DNA from: Daejeonella sp. | Lineage (GTDB): Bacteria > Bacteroidota > Bacteroidia > Sphingobacteriales > Sphingobacteriaceae | Length of the DNA stretch: 64,000 bases | Direction of reading: 5' to 3' | Assembly (NCBI RefSeq): GCF_030695525.1 | Contig: NZ_JAUYSS010000047.1 | Span: 207,898-271,897 of the forward strand | Shown: in pieces, positions 55,303-63,253 of the stretch | Layout: each line of letters begins with the position of its first letter | How positions within the stretch are numbered: the first letter of the stretch is position 1 | Made by a program: the position numbers and the translations under genes | Notes under the pieces: generated by a model | What the model was told of the DNA's origin: nothing | The model's database searches: none | The model's input: only the letters and a program-made list of their open reading frames with translations

Positions 55303-55983
55303 CTATATTTTGACATCTTCATGAACCAAACCAGCTTCACATTTGATAATTCTGGATGGGAAGGTTCTGATGATATGGTAATCATGTGAGGCCATCAAAA
55401 CCGCAGTACCCGACTGACTGATCTGCTTTAAAAGCGTAACAATCTCTTCGGATGTTTCAGGGTCAAGATTCCCTGTTGGTTCATCGGCAAGTATTAATTC
55501 AGGGTCATTGAGTAAGGCTCTTGCTATGACAACGCGCTGCTGCTCCCCACCGGATAATTCATGAGGCATTTTTTTGATCTTTGAACGTAATCCTACCTTT
55601 TCCAGAACATCAAGTATGCGTTCTGAAATTAGCTTTTGATCCTTCCAGCCGGTGGCTTTCATTACAAATTCAAGGTTTTGTTCAATCGTACGATCGGTCA
55701 GTAACTGAAAATCCTGGAAAACAATTCCCAGTTTACGACGAAGAAAAGGGATGTCTTTTTCTGTTAGTTTCTTAAGATCAAAACCTGCAACAAGTCCATC
55801 TCCATTCGAAATATGCAGATCACCATAGATAATCTTCAATAGACTGCTTTTTCCTGAACCGGTTTGCCCGATCAAAAACACAAACTCACCCGGATTGATA
55901 TGCAGATTTACATTGCTTAGTACCAGGTGCTTTTGCTGATATACATCTACACCATCTAATTTTATAACGGAGTTACCGATCAT
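55303..55983 (-). CDS. ftsE: Cell division ATP-binding protein FtsE
   Basis: 226-aa ABC ATPase that with FtsX controls peptidoglycan hydrolases at the septum. Walker [10 protein letters not shown] (38-46), Q-loop [10 protein letters not shown], signature LSGGEQQ (143-149), Walker [14 protein letters not shown]. The DFQLL and size match FtsE over LolD. ftsX is not adjacent. The ATG overlaps the stop of a 67-aa gene (ATGA at 55980-55983), so the two are coupled. Confidence 0.88.
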   Translation of the reverse strand: MIGNSVIKLDGVDVYQQKHLVLSNVNLHINPGEFVFLIGQTGSGKSSLLKIIYGDLHISNGDGLVAGFDLKKLTEKDIPFLRRKLGIVFQDFQLLTDRTIEQNLEFVMKATGWKDQKLISERILDVLEKVGLRSKIKKMPHELSGGEQQRVVIARALLNDPELILADEPTGNLDPETSEEIVTLLKQISQSGTAVLMASHDYHIIRTFPSRIIKCEAGLVHEDVKI

Positions 55984-56183
55984 AATTCTAGTTTTAAAAT
56001 TTGCCCGAAAGGCAGGTCTTTAATTTTATTCATAATGTAATCTGCCTGCTCTGCAAGTCCCGCTTTCTCCAGTGCTTTTTCAGGCCGGTCAACGCGAAAA
56101 TACGCCAGAAGGGTGAATTTTTCATCACGCAATTGAACATAATCCGGGATTTTAGAGCCTCCCTTTACTTTAATCACATACAT
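55980..56183 (-). CDS. Small conserved-looking protein coupled to ftsE
   Basis: 67 aa, MYVIKVKGGSKIPDYVQLRD at the start, then DEKFTLLAYFRVDRPEKALEKAGL. Reads as a small alpha/beta protein, no membrane segment, not recognised. ATG 56183 follows a TAACTTTG box by 6 nt. Its TGA overlaps the ftsE ATG, so it is likely made in proportion to FtsE and may be functionally linked. Confidence 0.7.
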   Translation of the reverse strand: MYVIKVKGGSKIPDYVQLRDEKFTLLAYFRVDRPEKALEKAGLAEQADYIMNKIKDLPFGQILKLEL

Positions 56184-56189
56184 TGTGTT

Positions 56190-56197
56190 CAAAGTTA
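56190..56197 (-). promoter_or_regulatory. -7 box TAACTTTG, 6 nt before the ftsE-unit ATG
   Basis: Exact TAnnTTTG on the minus strand; AACACA separates it from ATG 56183. Another predicted leaderless start. Confidence 0.5.
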
Positions 56198-56210
56198 ATT
56201 ATTTACATTT

Positions 56211-56374
56211 AGTATCAAGTATCAAGAGCCAAGAATCAAGACTGGATTAAGCTTCATTTGGTATTTTTTTTAAGAACACAGAGATGAAGTATTCTTTATT
56301 TTAGCATCCTATTATCAGACCTCATACCTCATACCTCATACCTCATACCTCAGCCCTCATACCTCAGCCCTCAT
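56211..56374. repeat. Two heptamer-register repeat runs
   Basis: Run 1 (56211-56245): AGTATCA twice, AGAGCCA, AGAATCA, AGACTGG. Run 2 (56319-56374): ACCTCAT four times, ACCTCAG, CCCTCAT, ACCTCAG, CCCTCAT. Read on the minus strand, the order (GAGGT/TGAGG block, spacer, TCTTGATTCTTGGCTC block, gene start) parallels the composite elements upstream of pyrC and the TPR gene. Confidence 0.8.
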
Positions 56375-56387
56375 TCATCAAAACCTC

Positions 56388-57413
56388 CTACCTAAGCTCT
56401 CTTAAAAACTTCATCGTATCCACACCATCGGCATAATCAAAAAGACCGGGGCACTGGCTTTGGCCAAATGCTACTGTGCTTAGGGGCAATTTGGTATTTG
56501 ATACAATGCACTGGATCAGATCTTTATTTTTCGTTAATTCTATGCCCACTTTTTCAAGGCTCTGATATTCTTCATAATATAATACTGCCAGAGGGGATAC
56601 AAAGCGCGAGTCTTCTTTCAATAGCAGAAATCCATTGTCGAGGTGTTTATCAAGATTGACCAGAAATATCGACTTGTTATAATCGTAATTATTATTGTAT
56701 TTATGATGATCGGCCACCGGTTTAAATTCTTCAATCGACTCAAAAAATATCCTGAAATCATAGCCTTGAGGTACATAGATCTTTGAGACATTCCTGCAGC
56801 CTAGTCCGAAATAATCAAAAATATCATGCCCAAGAGCTTTGAGCTCTTCCCTGCTCTCCTGACCGGTTAATACAGCCACACTATTTCGGTTTTTGCGGAT
56901 GATGTGCGGTACTTTACTGAAATAATAGTCGAAATATCTTGAAGTATTGTTGCTACCGGTCGCGATTACTGCATCAAAATCTTTTAACCTATCGATATAA
57001 CTTATCTGTTGCTCAAAATCAGGCTCAATTTCAATTAGTTTTTTCAATATAAAGGGTATAAATTTTTGATCCTGTGATGATAGTTTTATCAGGGCTTTGT
57101 GCCCGGATGCCAGTACACAAAGAATATCGTGAAATCCAACTATTGGAATATTACCTGCCAGAATTAAACCTATTGAGCGCATGCCTGGTTCGGCATTTGA
57201 TGGTTCATTTTTTAGCCATATTTTCAGATTCGGTCCGTTCAACATTCCCGCTATTGCACGCACAGCCATTGCAGCACTTTGAGGAGTGAACCAGGCATTG
57301 TATTGATGTGCAGAGTCGATTAGTGCACTTAATTGCTCATCTGGTTGTGCCATGATATGGCCTAAAGCCTCAAAAGCCGCGATTCGTTGATTGCTTGTCA
57401 AAATCTTACTCAT
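56388..57413 (-). CDS. LuxC-like acyl-CoA/acyl-protein reductase
   Basis: 341-aa protein of the LuxC/acyl-CoA reductase family within the aldehyde dehydrogenase superfamily. Seen: IGLILAGNIPIVGFHDILCVLASGHKALIKLSS (substrate/NADPH region, near 75-107), ATGSNNTSRYFDYYF and GLGCRNVSKIYVPQGYD (with the likely catalytic Cys in LGCRNVS). Reduces fatty acyl groups to aldehydes in the characterised case; no luxAB or luxE nearby, so no light. Shorter than LuxC (about 480 aa). Divergent from a ferredoxin. Confidence 0.82.
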   Translation of the reverse strand: MSKILTSNQRIAAFEALGHIMAQPDEQLSALIDSAHQYNAWFTPQSAAMAVRAIAGMLNGPNLKIWLKNEPSNAEPGMRSIGLILAGNIPIVGFHDILCVLASGHKALIKLSSQDQKFIPFILKKLIEIEPDFEQQISYIDRLKDFDAVIATGSNNTSRYFDYYFSKVPHIIRKNRNSVAVLTGQESREELKALGHDIFDYFGLGCRNVSKIYVPQGYDFRIFFESIEEFKPVADHHKYNNNYDYNKSIFLVNLDKHLDNGFLLLKEDSRFVSPLAVLYYEEYQSLEKVGIELTKNKDLIQCIVSNTKLPLSTVAFGQSQCPGLFDYADGVDTMKFLRELR

Positions 57414-57437
57414 TCAAATTTTTACTTCAAATAATGT

Positions 57438-57445
57438 TATATTTG
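57438..57445 (+). promoter_or_regulatory. -7 box TATATTTG upstream of ferredoxin
   Basis: Exact TAnnTTTG 71 nt before the ferredoxin ATG; no -33 partner obvious. Confidence 0.45.
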
Positions 57446-57516
57446 TGCCATACTGAAAAATGAGTTTCTTCTCAATTTTAGTGCAAAAATAAATTAAAAA
57501 TAGACTTTTAGATAAG

Positions 57517-57867
57517 ATGGCAATTAAAATCACCGATGAGTGTATTAACTGCGGGGCTTGTGAGCCCGAATGCCCAAATAACGCAATTTATGATGCCGGT
57601 GCAGCATGGAGATTTTCTGATGGTACAGGGTTAAAAGGACTCATTGATTTTGGAGACGGTTCAACCCTGAATGCCGAAGAAGCACAGGCTGCTATTTCGG
57701 ATGAAGTATATTATATTGTTTCGGATAAGTGTACTGAATGTGTAGGTTTTCATGATGAACCTCAATGTGCCGCAGTTTGTCCGGTAGATTGCTGTGTTGA
57801 TGATGAAGATGTTCGCGAAAGTCGTGAGGAATTGCTCGCCAAGAAAGCATGGTTGCACGTTGAATAA
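57517..57867 (+). CDS. 2[4Fe-4S] ferredoxin, Alvin-like
   Basis: 116-aa dicluster ferredoxin. First cluster C9-x2-C12-x2-C15-x3-C19 ([12 protein letters not shown]); second C72-x2-C75-x8-C84-x3-C88, the enlarged spacing of Allochromatium-type ferredoxins. A 50-residue segment between clusters (31-70) is longer than in standard bacterial ferredoxins. Low-potential electron carrier. Divergently transcribed from the LuxC-like reductase, which may receive its electrons. Confidence 0.9.
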   Translation: MAIKITDECINCGACEPECPNNAIYDAGAAWRFSDGTGLKGLIDFGDGSTLNAEEAQAAISDEVYYIVSDKCTECVGFHDEPQCAAVCPVDCCVDDEDVRESREELLAKKAWLHVE

Positions 57868-57902
57868 GCAGAGATAGGTTACATTAGCTGACTGATACTT
57901 CA

Positions 57903-57930
57903 AACCACTTTTTCAGGTCTGTTTTTTTTA
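57903..57930 (+). terminator. Weak candidate terminator after ferredoxin
   Basis: Imperfect pairing CAAACC/GGTCTG around an ACTTTTTCA loop followed by a long T-run. One mismatch in the short stem; may serve both convergent genes. Confidence 0.35.
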
Positions 57931-57931
57931 T

Positions 57932-58405
57932 TTATTTCTTTTCAGGATTAGGAATAATTAATACAGGGCATTTTGATTTCCTGGCGACACTCTCTGAAAC
58001 ACTTCCTGAGATAAAATGATCAAAGCCTGTTCTGCCATGGGTTCCCAGAATAATGAGATCAGCTTTGCATTCCTCAGCGACTGAAAGAATCTCATCCTGA
58101 GCTCTGCCAATCCGGTTATAAGTTGAAATCTCTACTTTGTCGCCATGCTTTTCAATTAACCTTTTAAAGAGATTTTTACTCGCCTCTTCCTGTATGTTCA
58201 TAAGTTCAGGGATCATGGCCGGCGACTCATTAAGTAATGGATCAGCACTGTAAGATGAAGCGATTGGGATTTCATCAGCATGAACCAGAATGATTTTGGA
58301 ACCTAGATTTTTGGCAAGTAATACACCATAATTTACTGCCAACTCAGAATATGGGCTTTCTTCAACCGCTATAAGTATTCTGTTGATGTTTTCAGGACTT
58401 ATCAT
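57932..58405 (-). CDS. Universal stress protein UspA family
   Basis: 157-aa single-domain Usp. ILIAVEESPYSELAVNYGVLLA at the start and the ATP-type glycine motif LGTHGRTGFDHFISGSVSESV near the C-terminus (G-x2-G-x9-G-S/T) are visible, so ATP binding is expected. Induced by starvation or stress in other bacteria. Monocistronic, convergent with the ferredoxin. Confidence 0.92.
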   Translation of the reverse strand: MISPENINRILIAVEESPYSELAVNYGVLLAKNLGSKIILVHADEIPIASSYSADPLLNESPAMIPELMNIQEEASKNLFKRLIEKHGDKVEISTYNRIGRAQDEILSVAEECKADLIILGTHGRTGFDHFISGSVSESVARKSKCPVLIIPNPEKK

Positions 58406-58490
58406 AATTCTTTTCTGGTTAAATTTAAGTGATTTTGGTATTTGAATTCAATTATTGCTCAATTTAAGGTAAAATTGGTTTATTTGCAAT

Positions 58491-59276
58491 ATGAATCAAC
58501 AGTTTGGTGTCTGTAATCTTGCACTTGTCCCGCTCCGGACTGATCCTTCTGATAAGAGTGAAATGTGCTCCCAGTTATTATTTGGGGACTGTTTTTCGAT
58601 ACTTGAAATTGGAGAAAAATGGACAAAGCTTATTACAAGCTACGATGATTATGAAGGCTGGATAGATAATAAGCAATACATCGGGATCACTGATGCTGCA
58701 CATGCAGGCTTATCAAATCTGAATGCAATACTTGGTTTATCTGCCGTTCATGCTGTATTGAAAACCGATACTTCAGAAGTGCTGAATTTGCTTGCTGGTA
58801 CCATTATTCCATATACCGTAGATAATTATTTCTATCTGGGAGAAACCAGATATAAACTTGAAGGGCAAGTCCACCATCCGAATGTTAATGAGTTCAGATC
58901 TTCAGTTTATGAGGCGGCTATGTTCTATGTGAATGCACCGTATCTATGGGGAGGGCGTTCAGTTTTTGGGATTGATTGTTCAGGGTTGACACAACTGGTG
59001 TTTAGACAATTCGGTATCCGTATAAAACGGGATGCCTGGCAGCAGGCCGAGCAAGGTCAATTATTAGGATTTATTCAGGAAGCCAGAGCCGGTGATCTTG
59101 CTTTTTTTGATAATGATGAAGGGCGCATTACCCATGTAGGAATCATGCTTGATAATGGACGTATTATTCATGCTTCTGGAAGGGTACGGGTCGATCCGGT
59201 CGACACTCAGGGCATATTTAATAAAGAACTGAATAAGTACACGCATAAATTGAGGATTGTTAAGAGGTTTAATTGA
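58491..59276 (+). CDS. NlpC/P60 peptidase with SH3-like N-terminus
   Basis: 261-aa cysteine peptidase acting on cell-wall gamma-D-Glu-diaminoacyl bonds. SH3b-like domain (about 5-65), a second small domain (80-130) and the papain-like NlpC/P60 domain with C163 (GIDCSGL), H215 (THVGIML) and H227 (IIHASG). No signal peptide or lipobox is seen, suggesting a cytoplasmic murein-peptide recycling enzyme such as YkfC-type dipeptidyl-peptidase VI. The stop codon is followed at once by a GAGTACT repeat run. Confidence 0.9.
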   Translation: MNQQFGVCNLALVPLRTDPSDKSEMCSQLLFGDCFSILEIGEKWTKLITSYDDYEGWIDNKQYIGITDAAHAGLSNLNAILGLSAVHAVLKTDTSEVLNLLAGTIIPYTVDNYFYLGETRYKLEGQVHHPNVNEFRSSVYEAAMFYVNAPYLWGGRSVFGIDCSGLTQLVFRQFGIRIKRDAWQQAEQGQLLGFIQEARAGDLAFFDNDEGRITHVGIMLDNGRIIHASGRVRVDPVDTQGIFNKELNKYTHKLRIVKRFN

Positions 59277-59553
59277 GTACTGAGTACTGAGTATTGAGTA
59301 TTGAGTATAGAGTATTGAGAAGCAGTAACCAAAAGAATCCTAATAATTAGAATTGAATTGAGAATTGAATTCCGTCATGTCGACGAGCGAAACATATTTT
59401 GAATTTACCGGAATATTTGCGCGAGGAGAGATCTGTTGCAAATGCAGTAGAGACCAGATAGCTATAGGGTTGATAATTGAAAATTAATCCTTCATGGCTT
59501 TGAAAATTAAATTTGCAATGAACCGGGAATTTACCAACAACCAACAACTAACC
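59275..59553. repeat. Composite repeat spacer between NlpC/P60 and WD40 genes
   Basis: Begins in the stop codon with six 7-nt units (59275-59316: GAGTACT twice, GAGTATT twice, GAGTATA, GAGTATT). A GAATTGAATT/GTCATGTCGACGAGCG stretch follows, then ATAGCTAT-A-GGGTTGA-T-AATTG (59458-59479) as at 29798-29819, and a last run ACCAACA, ACCAACA, ACTAACC (59533-59553) that overlaps the WD40 stop. Same layout as 29597-29857. Confidence 0.7.
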
Positions 59554-60465
59554 GCCAAAATCCACTTTCCAAATCTTCAACAATTTATCGTCACTTACTG
59601 AAATAAGCTGATTATCAACTGGTTCCCAAATAATTTTATTAATAGACAGCCGGTGTGCATTATAACCTTTTTCAAGGCTGATGGTTTTCTTTAAGGTATA
59701 ACCCTCTGTTTCCCATATTTTAATGCTTTTATCTCTGCTTGCAGTGGCAAGATAAGGCAGATTCGGGTGAAATGCTATACTGTAAATCGAAAATAAATGG
59801 GCCGGAATACTCTGAATTAAGGAATAGTCTGAGGTACTCCAGATCTTCAATTGAGCATCCCTGCTACTGGATAAAAGGTGTTTCCCATCCGGAGAAAATT
59901 GTATTGAACTGACTGGCATAGTATGCTCATCAATAATATGAATCAGACTATAATCTTCGAGATTGTAGATCCTTACTGTATTGTCTTTACAACCAAAAGC
60001 GACTGTTTTTTCATCCGGACTAATACTGATTACCCTGACCGTATTTGAAGAGACCTTAAATGAAAATAATAGTTTAAGGCTTTTAATATCCCAGATACTG
60101 ACAGTCCCGTCTTCGGATGAAATGATCAGTTCATTTTTTGAACGGACAGATTTGATATCAAAAACCGGAAGTTTATGGTGATCTAATACAGCAACAATCT
60201 TTTGATCCTCAAAATTGAAAACATCAACCTGACCGCTACGTTCAGCAGCAAGAAGGAGTGGGGCAGAAACCGAGCAATGCAGACTGTATACCGATGATTT
60301 AACCGGAAAAAGAACCTTGATAAAGCCAGGTTTTTTTACATTCCATTCCACAACCCCTTTGTCATTTCCTCCTGTAAAGATAATCCCCGCCTTCTGAGAA
60401 TTCTCTACAGTAAAAATAGGATTTTGATGCCCTGATAAGGTAGCTGTATTTTGAATCTCAATCAT
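59548..60465 (-). CDS. WD40 repeat protein at the end of the his operon
   Basis: 305-aa protein of about seven WD40-like blades (for example HTMPVSSIQFSPDGKHLLSSSRDAQLKIW; HLFSIYSIAFHPNLPYLATASRDKSIKIW in pieces), so a complete beta-propeller scaffold. No signal peptide. Start placed at ATG 60465 (MIEIQNTATLSG); upstream frame overlaps hisIE. It follows hisIE by 19 bp and looks cotranscribed; a role in histidine synthesis is not known. Confidence 0.8.
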   Translation of the reverse strand: MIEIQNTATLSGHQNPIFTVENSQKAGIIFTGGNDKGVVEWNVKKPGFIKVLFPVKSSVYSLHCSVSAPLLLAAERSGQVDVFNFEDQKIVAVLDHHKLPVFDIKSVRSKNELIISSEDGTVSIWDIKSLKLLFSFKVSSNTVRVISISPDEKTVAFGCKDNTVRIYNLEDYSLIHIIDEHTMPVSSIQFSPDGKHLLSSSRDAQLKIWSTSDYSLIQSIPAHLFSIYSIAFHPNLPYLATASRDKSIKIWETEGYTLKKTISLEKGYNAHRLSINKIIWEPVDNQLISVSDDKLLKIWKVDFGG

Positions 60466-60484
60466 ATTGGAAGGTACCAAAAAA

Positions 60485-61078
60485 CTATTTTCCCGAATGT
60501 CTGCCTTCCAGGTTTTGGGCAATTTTTTCGAGACGGACATTCTTTTCTTTTAACAATACCAGAAGGTGAAACACCAAATCAGATGCTTCATTGATTAAGT
60601 CATTTTCGGTTTCATTCAGAGCAGCAATCACGGTTTCAACACCTTCTTCCCCAACCTTTTGTGCAATTTTGTTTAATCCTTTATTACGAAGCTTGTTGAC
60701 ATACGATCCTTCTAAAGGATTTGCATAACGATCTTCAATGATTTTCTCCAGTTCAAAAATGAAATTCTGGTTAAAAGCTGTATCGAAACAACTTCTGTTT
60801 CCTTTGTGACAAGTTGCTCCAACAGGATTTACCTTAATCAGCAGGGTGTCATTATCACAGTCCTCACTAATGGATACTACATTGAGAAAGTTTCCACTCT
60901 CTTCTCCTTTTGTCCACAAACGGTTTTTCGTTCTTGAAAAGAAAGTAACCTTATTTTCAGACAGTGTTTTCTGGTAAGCTTCTGCATTCATATAGCCAAG
61001 CATAAGTACTTCCAGTGTTTGCTCATCCTGAATAATAACAGGTACCAGGCCTTCTCCTTTATTGAAATCAATCGTCAT
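60485..61078 (-). CDS. hisIE: Bifunctional phosphoribosyl-AMP cyclohydrolase / phosphoribosyl-ATP pyrophosphatase
   Basis: 197 aa. N-terminal HisI domain (1-105: LVPVIIQDEQTLEVLMLGYMN; SEDCDNDTLLIKV; GATCHKGNRSCF with zinc Cys residues) and C-terminal HisE domain (about 107-195: QKVGEEGVETVIAAL; SDLVFHLLVLL). Catalyses steps 2 and 3 of histidine synthesis. 11 bp downstream of hisF. Confidence 0.96.
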   Translation of the reverse strand: MTIDFNKGEGLVPVIIQDEQTLEVLMLGYMNAEAYQKTLSENKVTFFSRTKNRLWTKGEESGNFLNVVSISEDCDNDTLLIKVNPVGATCHKGNRSCFDTAFNQNFIFELEKIIEDRYANPLEGSYVNKLRNKGLNKIAQKVGEEGVETVIAALNETENDLINEASDLVFHLLVLLKEKNVRLEKIAQNLEGRHSGK

Positions 61079-61089
61079 TTTCTCCGGAC

Positions 61090-61857
61090 TTATATTCTAA
61101 CCTCGATATTATTTTGCTGCAGCACTTTTTTAAGATCGGGGATCAGAATTTCACCATAGTGAAAAACTGAAGCCGCAAGTGCTGCATCAGCATTACTTAT
61201 TTTAAACACATCCACAAAGTCCTGTATATTTCCGGCGCCGCCGGAGGCAATCAAAGGAATGCTCAGTGTATCATTTATTTTCTTTAACAGGGTATTGTCA
61301 AAACCCGCTTTTGTACCATCGTGATCCATAGAAGTCAGGAGGATTTCTCCTGCGCCTCTGCTCTCTGCTTCCCTGATCCAGTCTTCGGTTTCAATTTCTG
61401 TAGCGATACGACCTCCATTCAAATGGACATAGTTTTTGCCATTGATATGTTTGGTGTCGATGGCAACTACAACGAACTGCTTACCAAAGGCCAGTGCGAG
61501 TTCATCAATGAAGGCCGGATTTCTTACAACCGCAGAATTTACAGATATCTTATCCGCTCCTGAGTTAAGAAGAATGTCGGCATCAGAAATTTCATTTATT
61601 CCACCACCAATTGTAAAGGGTATGTTTACCTGCCGGGCAACAGCTTTAACCAGTTCTACTATTGTTTTTCGCCTCTCATGCGTTGCGGTAATGTCCAGAA
61701 AAACAAGTTCATCCGCGCCCTGTTGTGAATACTGATAGGCAAGTTCAACCGGATCCCCGGCATCCCTTAAAGCAACAAAATTGACGCCCTTAACTGTGCG
61801 ACCATCTTTTACATCCAGGCAAGGTATGATTCGCTTTGCCAGATCATTGCCTGCCAT
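61090..61857 (-). CDS. hisF: Imidazole glycerol phosphate synthase cyclase subunit
   Basis: 255-aa (beta/alpha)8 barrel that joins with HisH to make imidazole glycerol phosphate and [24 protein letters not shown] with D15 as catalytic Asp, the second acid in [13 protein letters not shown], and phosphate sites GGGI and ASGGAG. ATG 61857 chosen; an open TTG frame 11 codons upstream is not needed. 48 bp after hisA. Confidence 0.97.
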   Translation of the reverse strand: MAGNDLAKRIIPCLDVKDGRTVKGVNFVALRDAGDPVELAYQYSQQGADELVFLDITATHERRKTIVELVKAVARQVNIPFTIGGGINEISDADILLNSGADKISVNSAVVRNPAFIDELALAFGKQFVVVAIDTKHINGKNYVHLNGGRIATEIETEDWIREAESRGAGEILLTSMDHDGTKAGFDNTLLKKINDTLSIPLIASGGAGNIQDFVDVFKISNADAALAASVFHYGEILIPDLKKVLQQNNIEVRI

Positions 61858-61905
61858 TAGAGCTTCAGTTTTTAGGCTTGAGGATTCCAAAACTTAGATA
61901 TTTAT

Positions 61906-62655
61906 TTAGAAACTGATTAGTGCTTTCAGATTCCAGTCCTTAATTTCCTCTATTGAAATTCTTCCTTCATAAATTGCTTTTCCAACAACACAAGACTCGA
62001 CTTTGATTTTCTGCAATTCTTTAATATCCTCCATCGAACTTATTCCACCAGAGGCAATCAGTTTTATGAAAGGGGAGTGCTCAAGCAGCTTTTTATAGAG
62101 ACTAACCCCGGCACCACCCAGTTTTCCATCTTTGTCGATATCAGTACAAAGAAATCTGAAAAATCCAAGATTTAAGCATTTATCAACATAATCCATCAGT
62201 TTAATAGGAGAACTTTCCATCCATCCCGAATATTTGATTACCTCATCAAGTACATCAATAGCCACCACAACCTGATCCTGACATTTCTCCTTGCCGCAAA
62301 CTTCCTCACTTAATTCCTGAAGGAAATTCACATTTGTAATGGCCTGTGTTCCAACTATGACGCGGTGGACTCCTGCATCAATCAGTTCTTTCACTTTATC
62401 GATGCTTCTGATTCCACCACCATACTGGATCTTTATACTCGTCTTGTGAATAATATCAAACAAATATTTCTGATTGCTAAAATCCCCCTTGGCACCATTC
62501 AGATCAATGATATGAATAAATTCGGTACCATTAGATTTGTATTTTTCAATCATCTCCTCGAGGGTAACATCATAAAATGTTGCCTGATCGTAATCACCTT
62601 CGCGTAAACGGACAACTTTTCCGTTTAAAATATCAATAGCTGGAATTATATACAT
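61906..62655 (-). CDS. hisA: ProFAR isomerase
   Basis: 249-aa barrel enzyme, paralogous to HisF. IPAIDILNGKVVRL with D8 as catalytic residue, FIHIIDLNGAKG, IQYGGGIR, CTDIDKDGKLGG with the second Asp and IASGGISS. Converts ProFAR to PRFAR. 4 bp after hisH. Confidence 0.97.
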   Translation of the reverse strand: MYIIPAIDILNGKVVRLREGDYDQATFYDVTLEEMIEKYKSNGTEFIHIIDLNGAKGDFSNQKYLFDIIHKTSIKIQYGGGIRSIDKVKELIDAGVHRVIVGTQAITNVNFLQELSEEVCGKEKCQDQVVVAIDVLDEVIKYSGWMESSPIKLMDYVDKCLNLGFFRFLCTDIDKDGKLGGAGVSLYKKLLEHSPFIKLIASGGISSMEDIKELQKIKVESCVVGKAIYEGRISIEEIKDWNLKALISF

Positions 62656-62659
62656 GAGT

Positions 62660-63253
62660 TTATGCTAAGTGTGCAAAATTTTTCAATAATTGTTCGCCGG
62701 CAATGCCGGATTTTTCAGGGTGAAACTGAACGCCATAAAAGTTATCTTTCTGTATAACAGCAGAGAATTTTATTCCGTATTCTGCTAAAGCAATCGTAAA
62801 ATTAGAATTAAATTCTATATAATAGGAATGAACGAAATAAAAATGAGTTCCCGGTGCAATATCACTGAATAAAGGATTATCAGATGACTGAAAGACTTTG
62901 TTCCATCCTGTATGTGGAACCTTAATATTTAATTTGTCGCTGAAAAGCCTGGTTTTCAATGGAATAATACCTGTAAGTGCAGAATCGCCTTCTTCAGAAT
63001 GAGTGGTTAGCAATTGCATTCCCACGCATATTCCAAGAACCGGTTTCCTGAGAGCAATAATAGACGGCACCAGACCTGTATCTTCCAGTTTTTGCATTGC
63101 AGAACCTGCATGGCCTACACCAGGAATAATATATCGGTCATATTTCTCAAAGTCTTCAGCTGTTTTAATCATCCCATAACTTAAGCCCAGGCGATCAAGT
63201 GCAGCGGTTAACGAAAAAATATTTCCGGCACCATAATATACTATGCCGATCAT
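62660..63253 (-). CDS. hisH: Imidazole glycerol phosphate synthase glutamine amidotransferase subunit
   Basis: 197-aa class I glutaminase. Nucleophile C76 in GICVGMQLL, oxyanion and PGVGH regions, and the His-Glu pair in VQFHPEKSG near the C-terminus. Supplies ammonia to HisF. Its ATG overlaps the hisB stop by 4 bp (ATGA). Confidence 0.97.
   Translation of the reverse strand: MIGIVYYGAGNIFSLTAALDRLGLSYGMIKTAEDFEKYDRYIIPGVGHAGSAMQKLEDTGLVPSIIALRKPVLGICVGMQLLTTHSEEGDSALTGIIPLKTRLFSDKLNIKVPHTGWNKVFQSSDNPLFSDIAPGTHFYFVHSYYIEFNSNFTIALAEYGIKFSAVIQKDNFYGVQFHPEKSGIAGEQLLKNFAHLA

Noticed and set aside
56319-59316. Repeat runs as CRISPR arrays
   Set aside because: Units are 7 nt with no spacers of constant length and no cas genes nearby.
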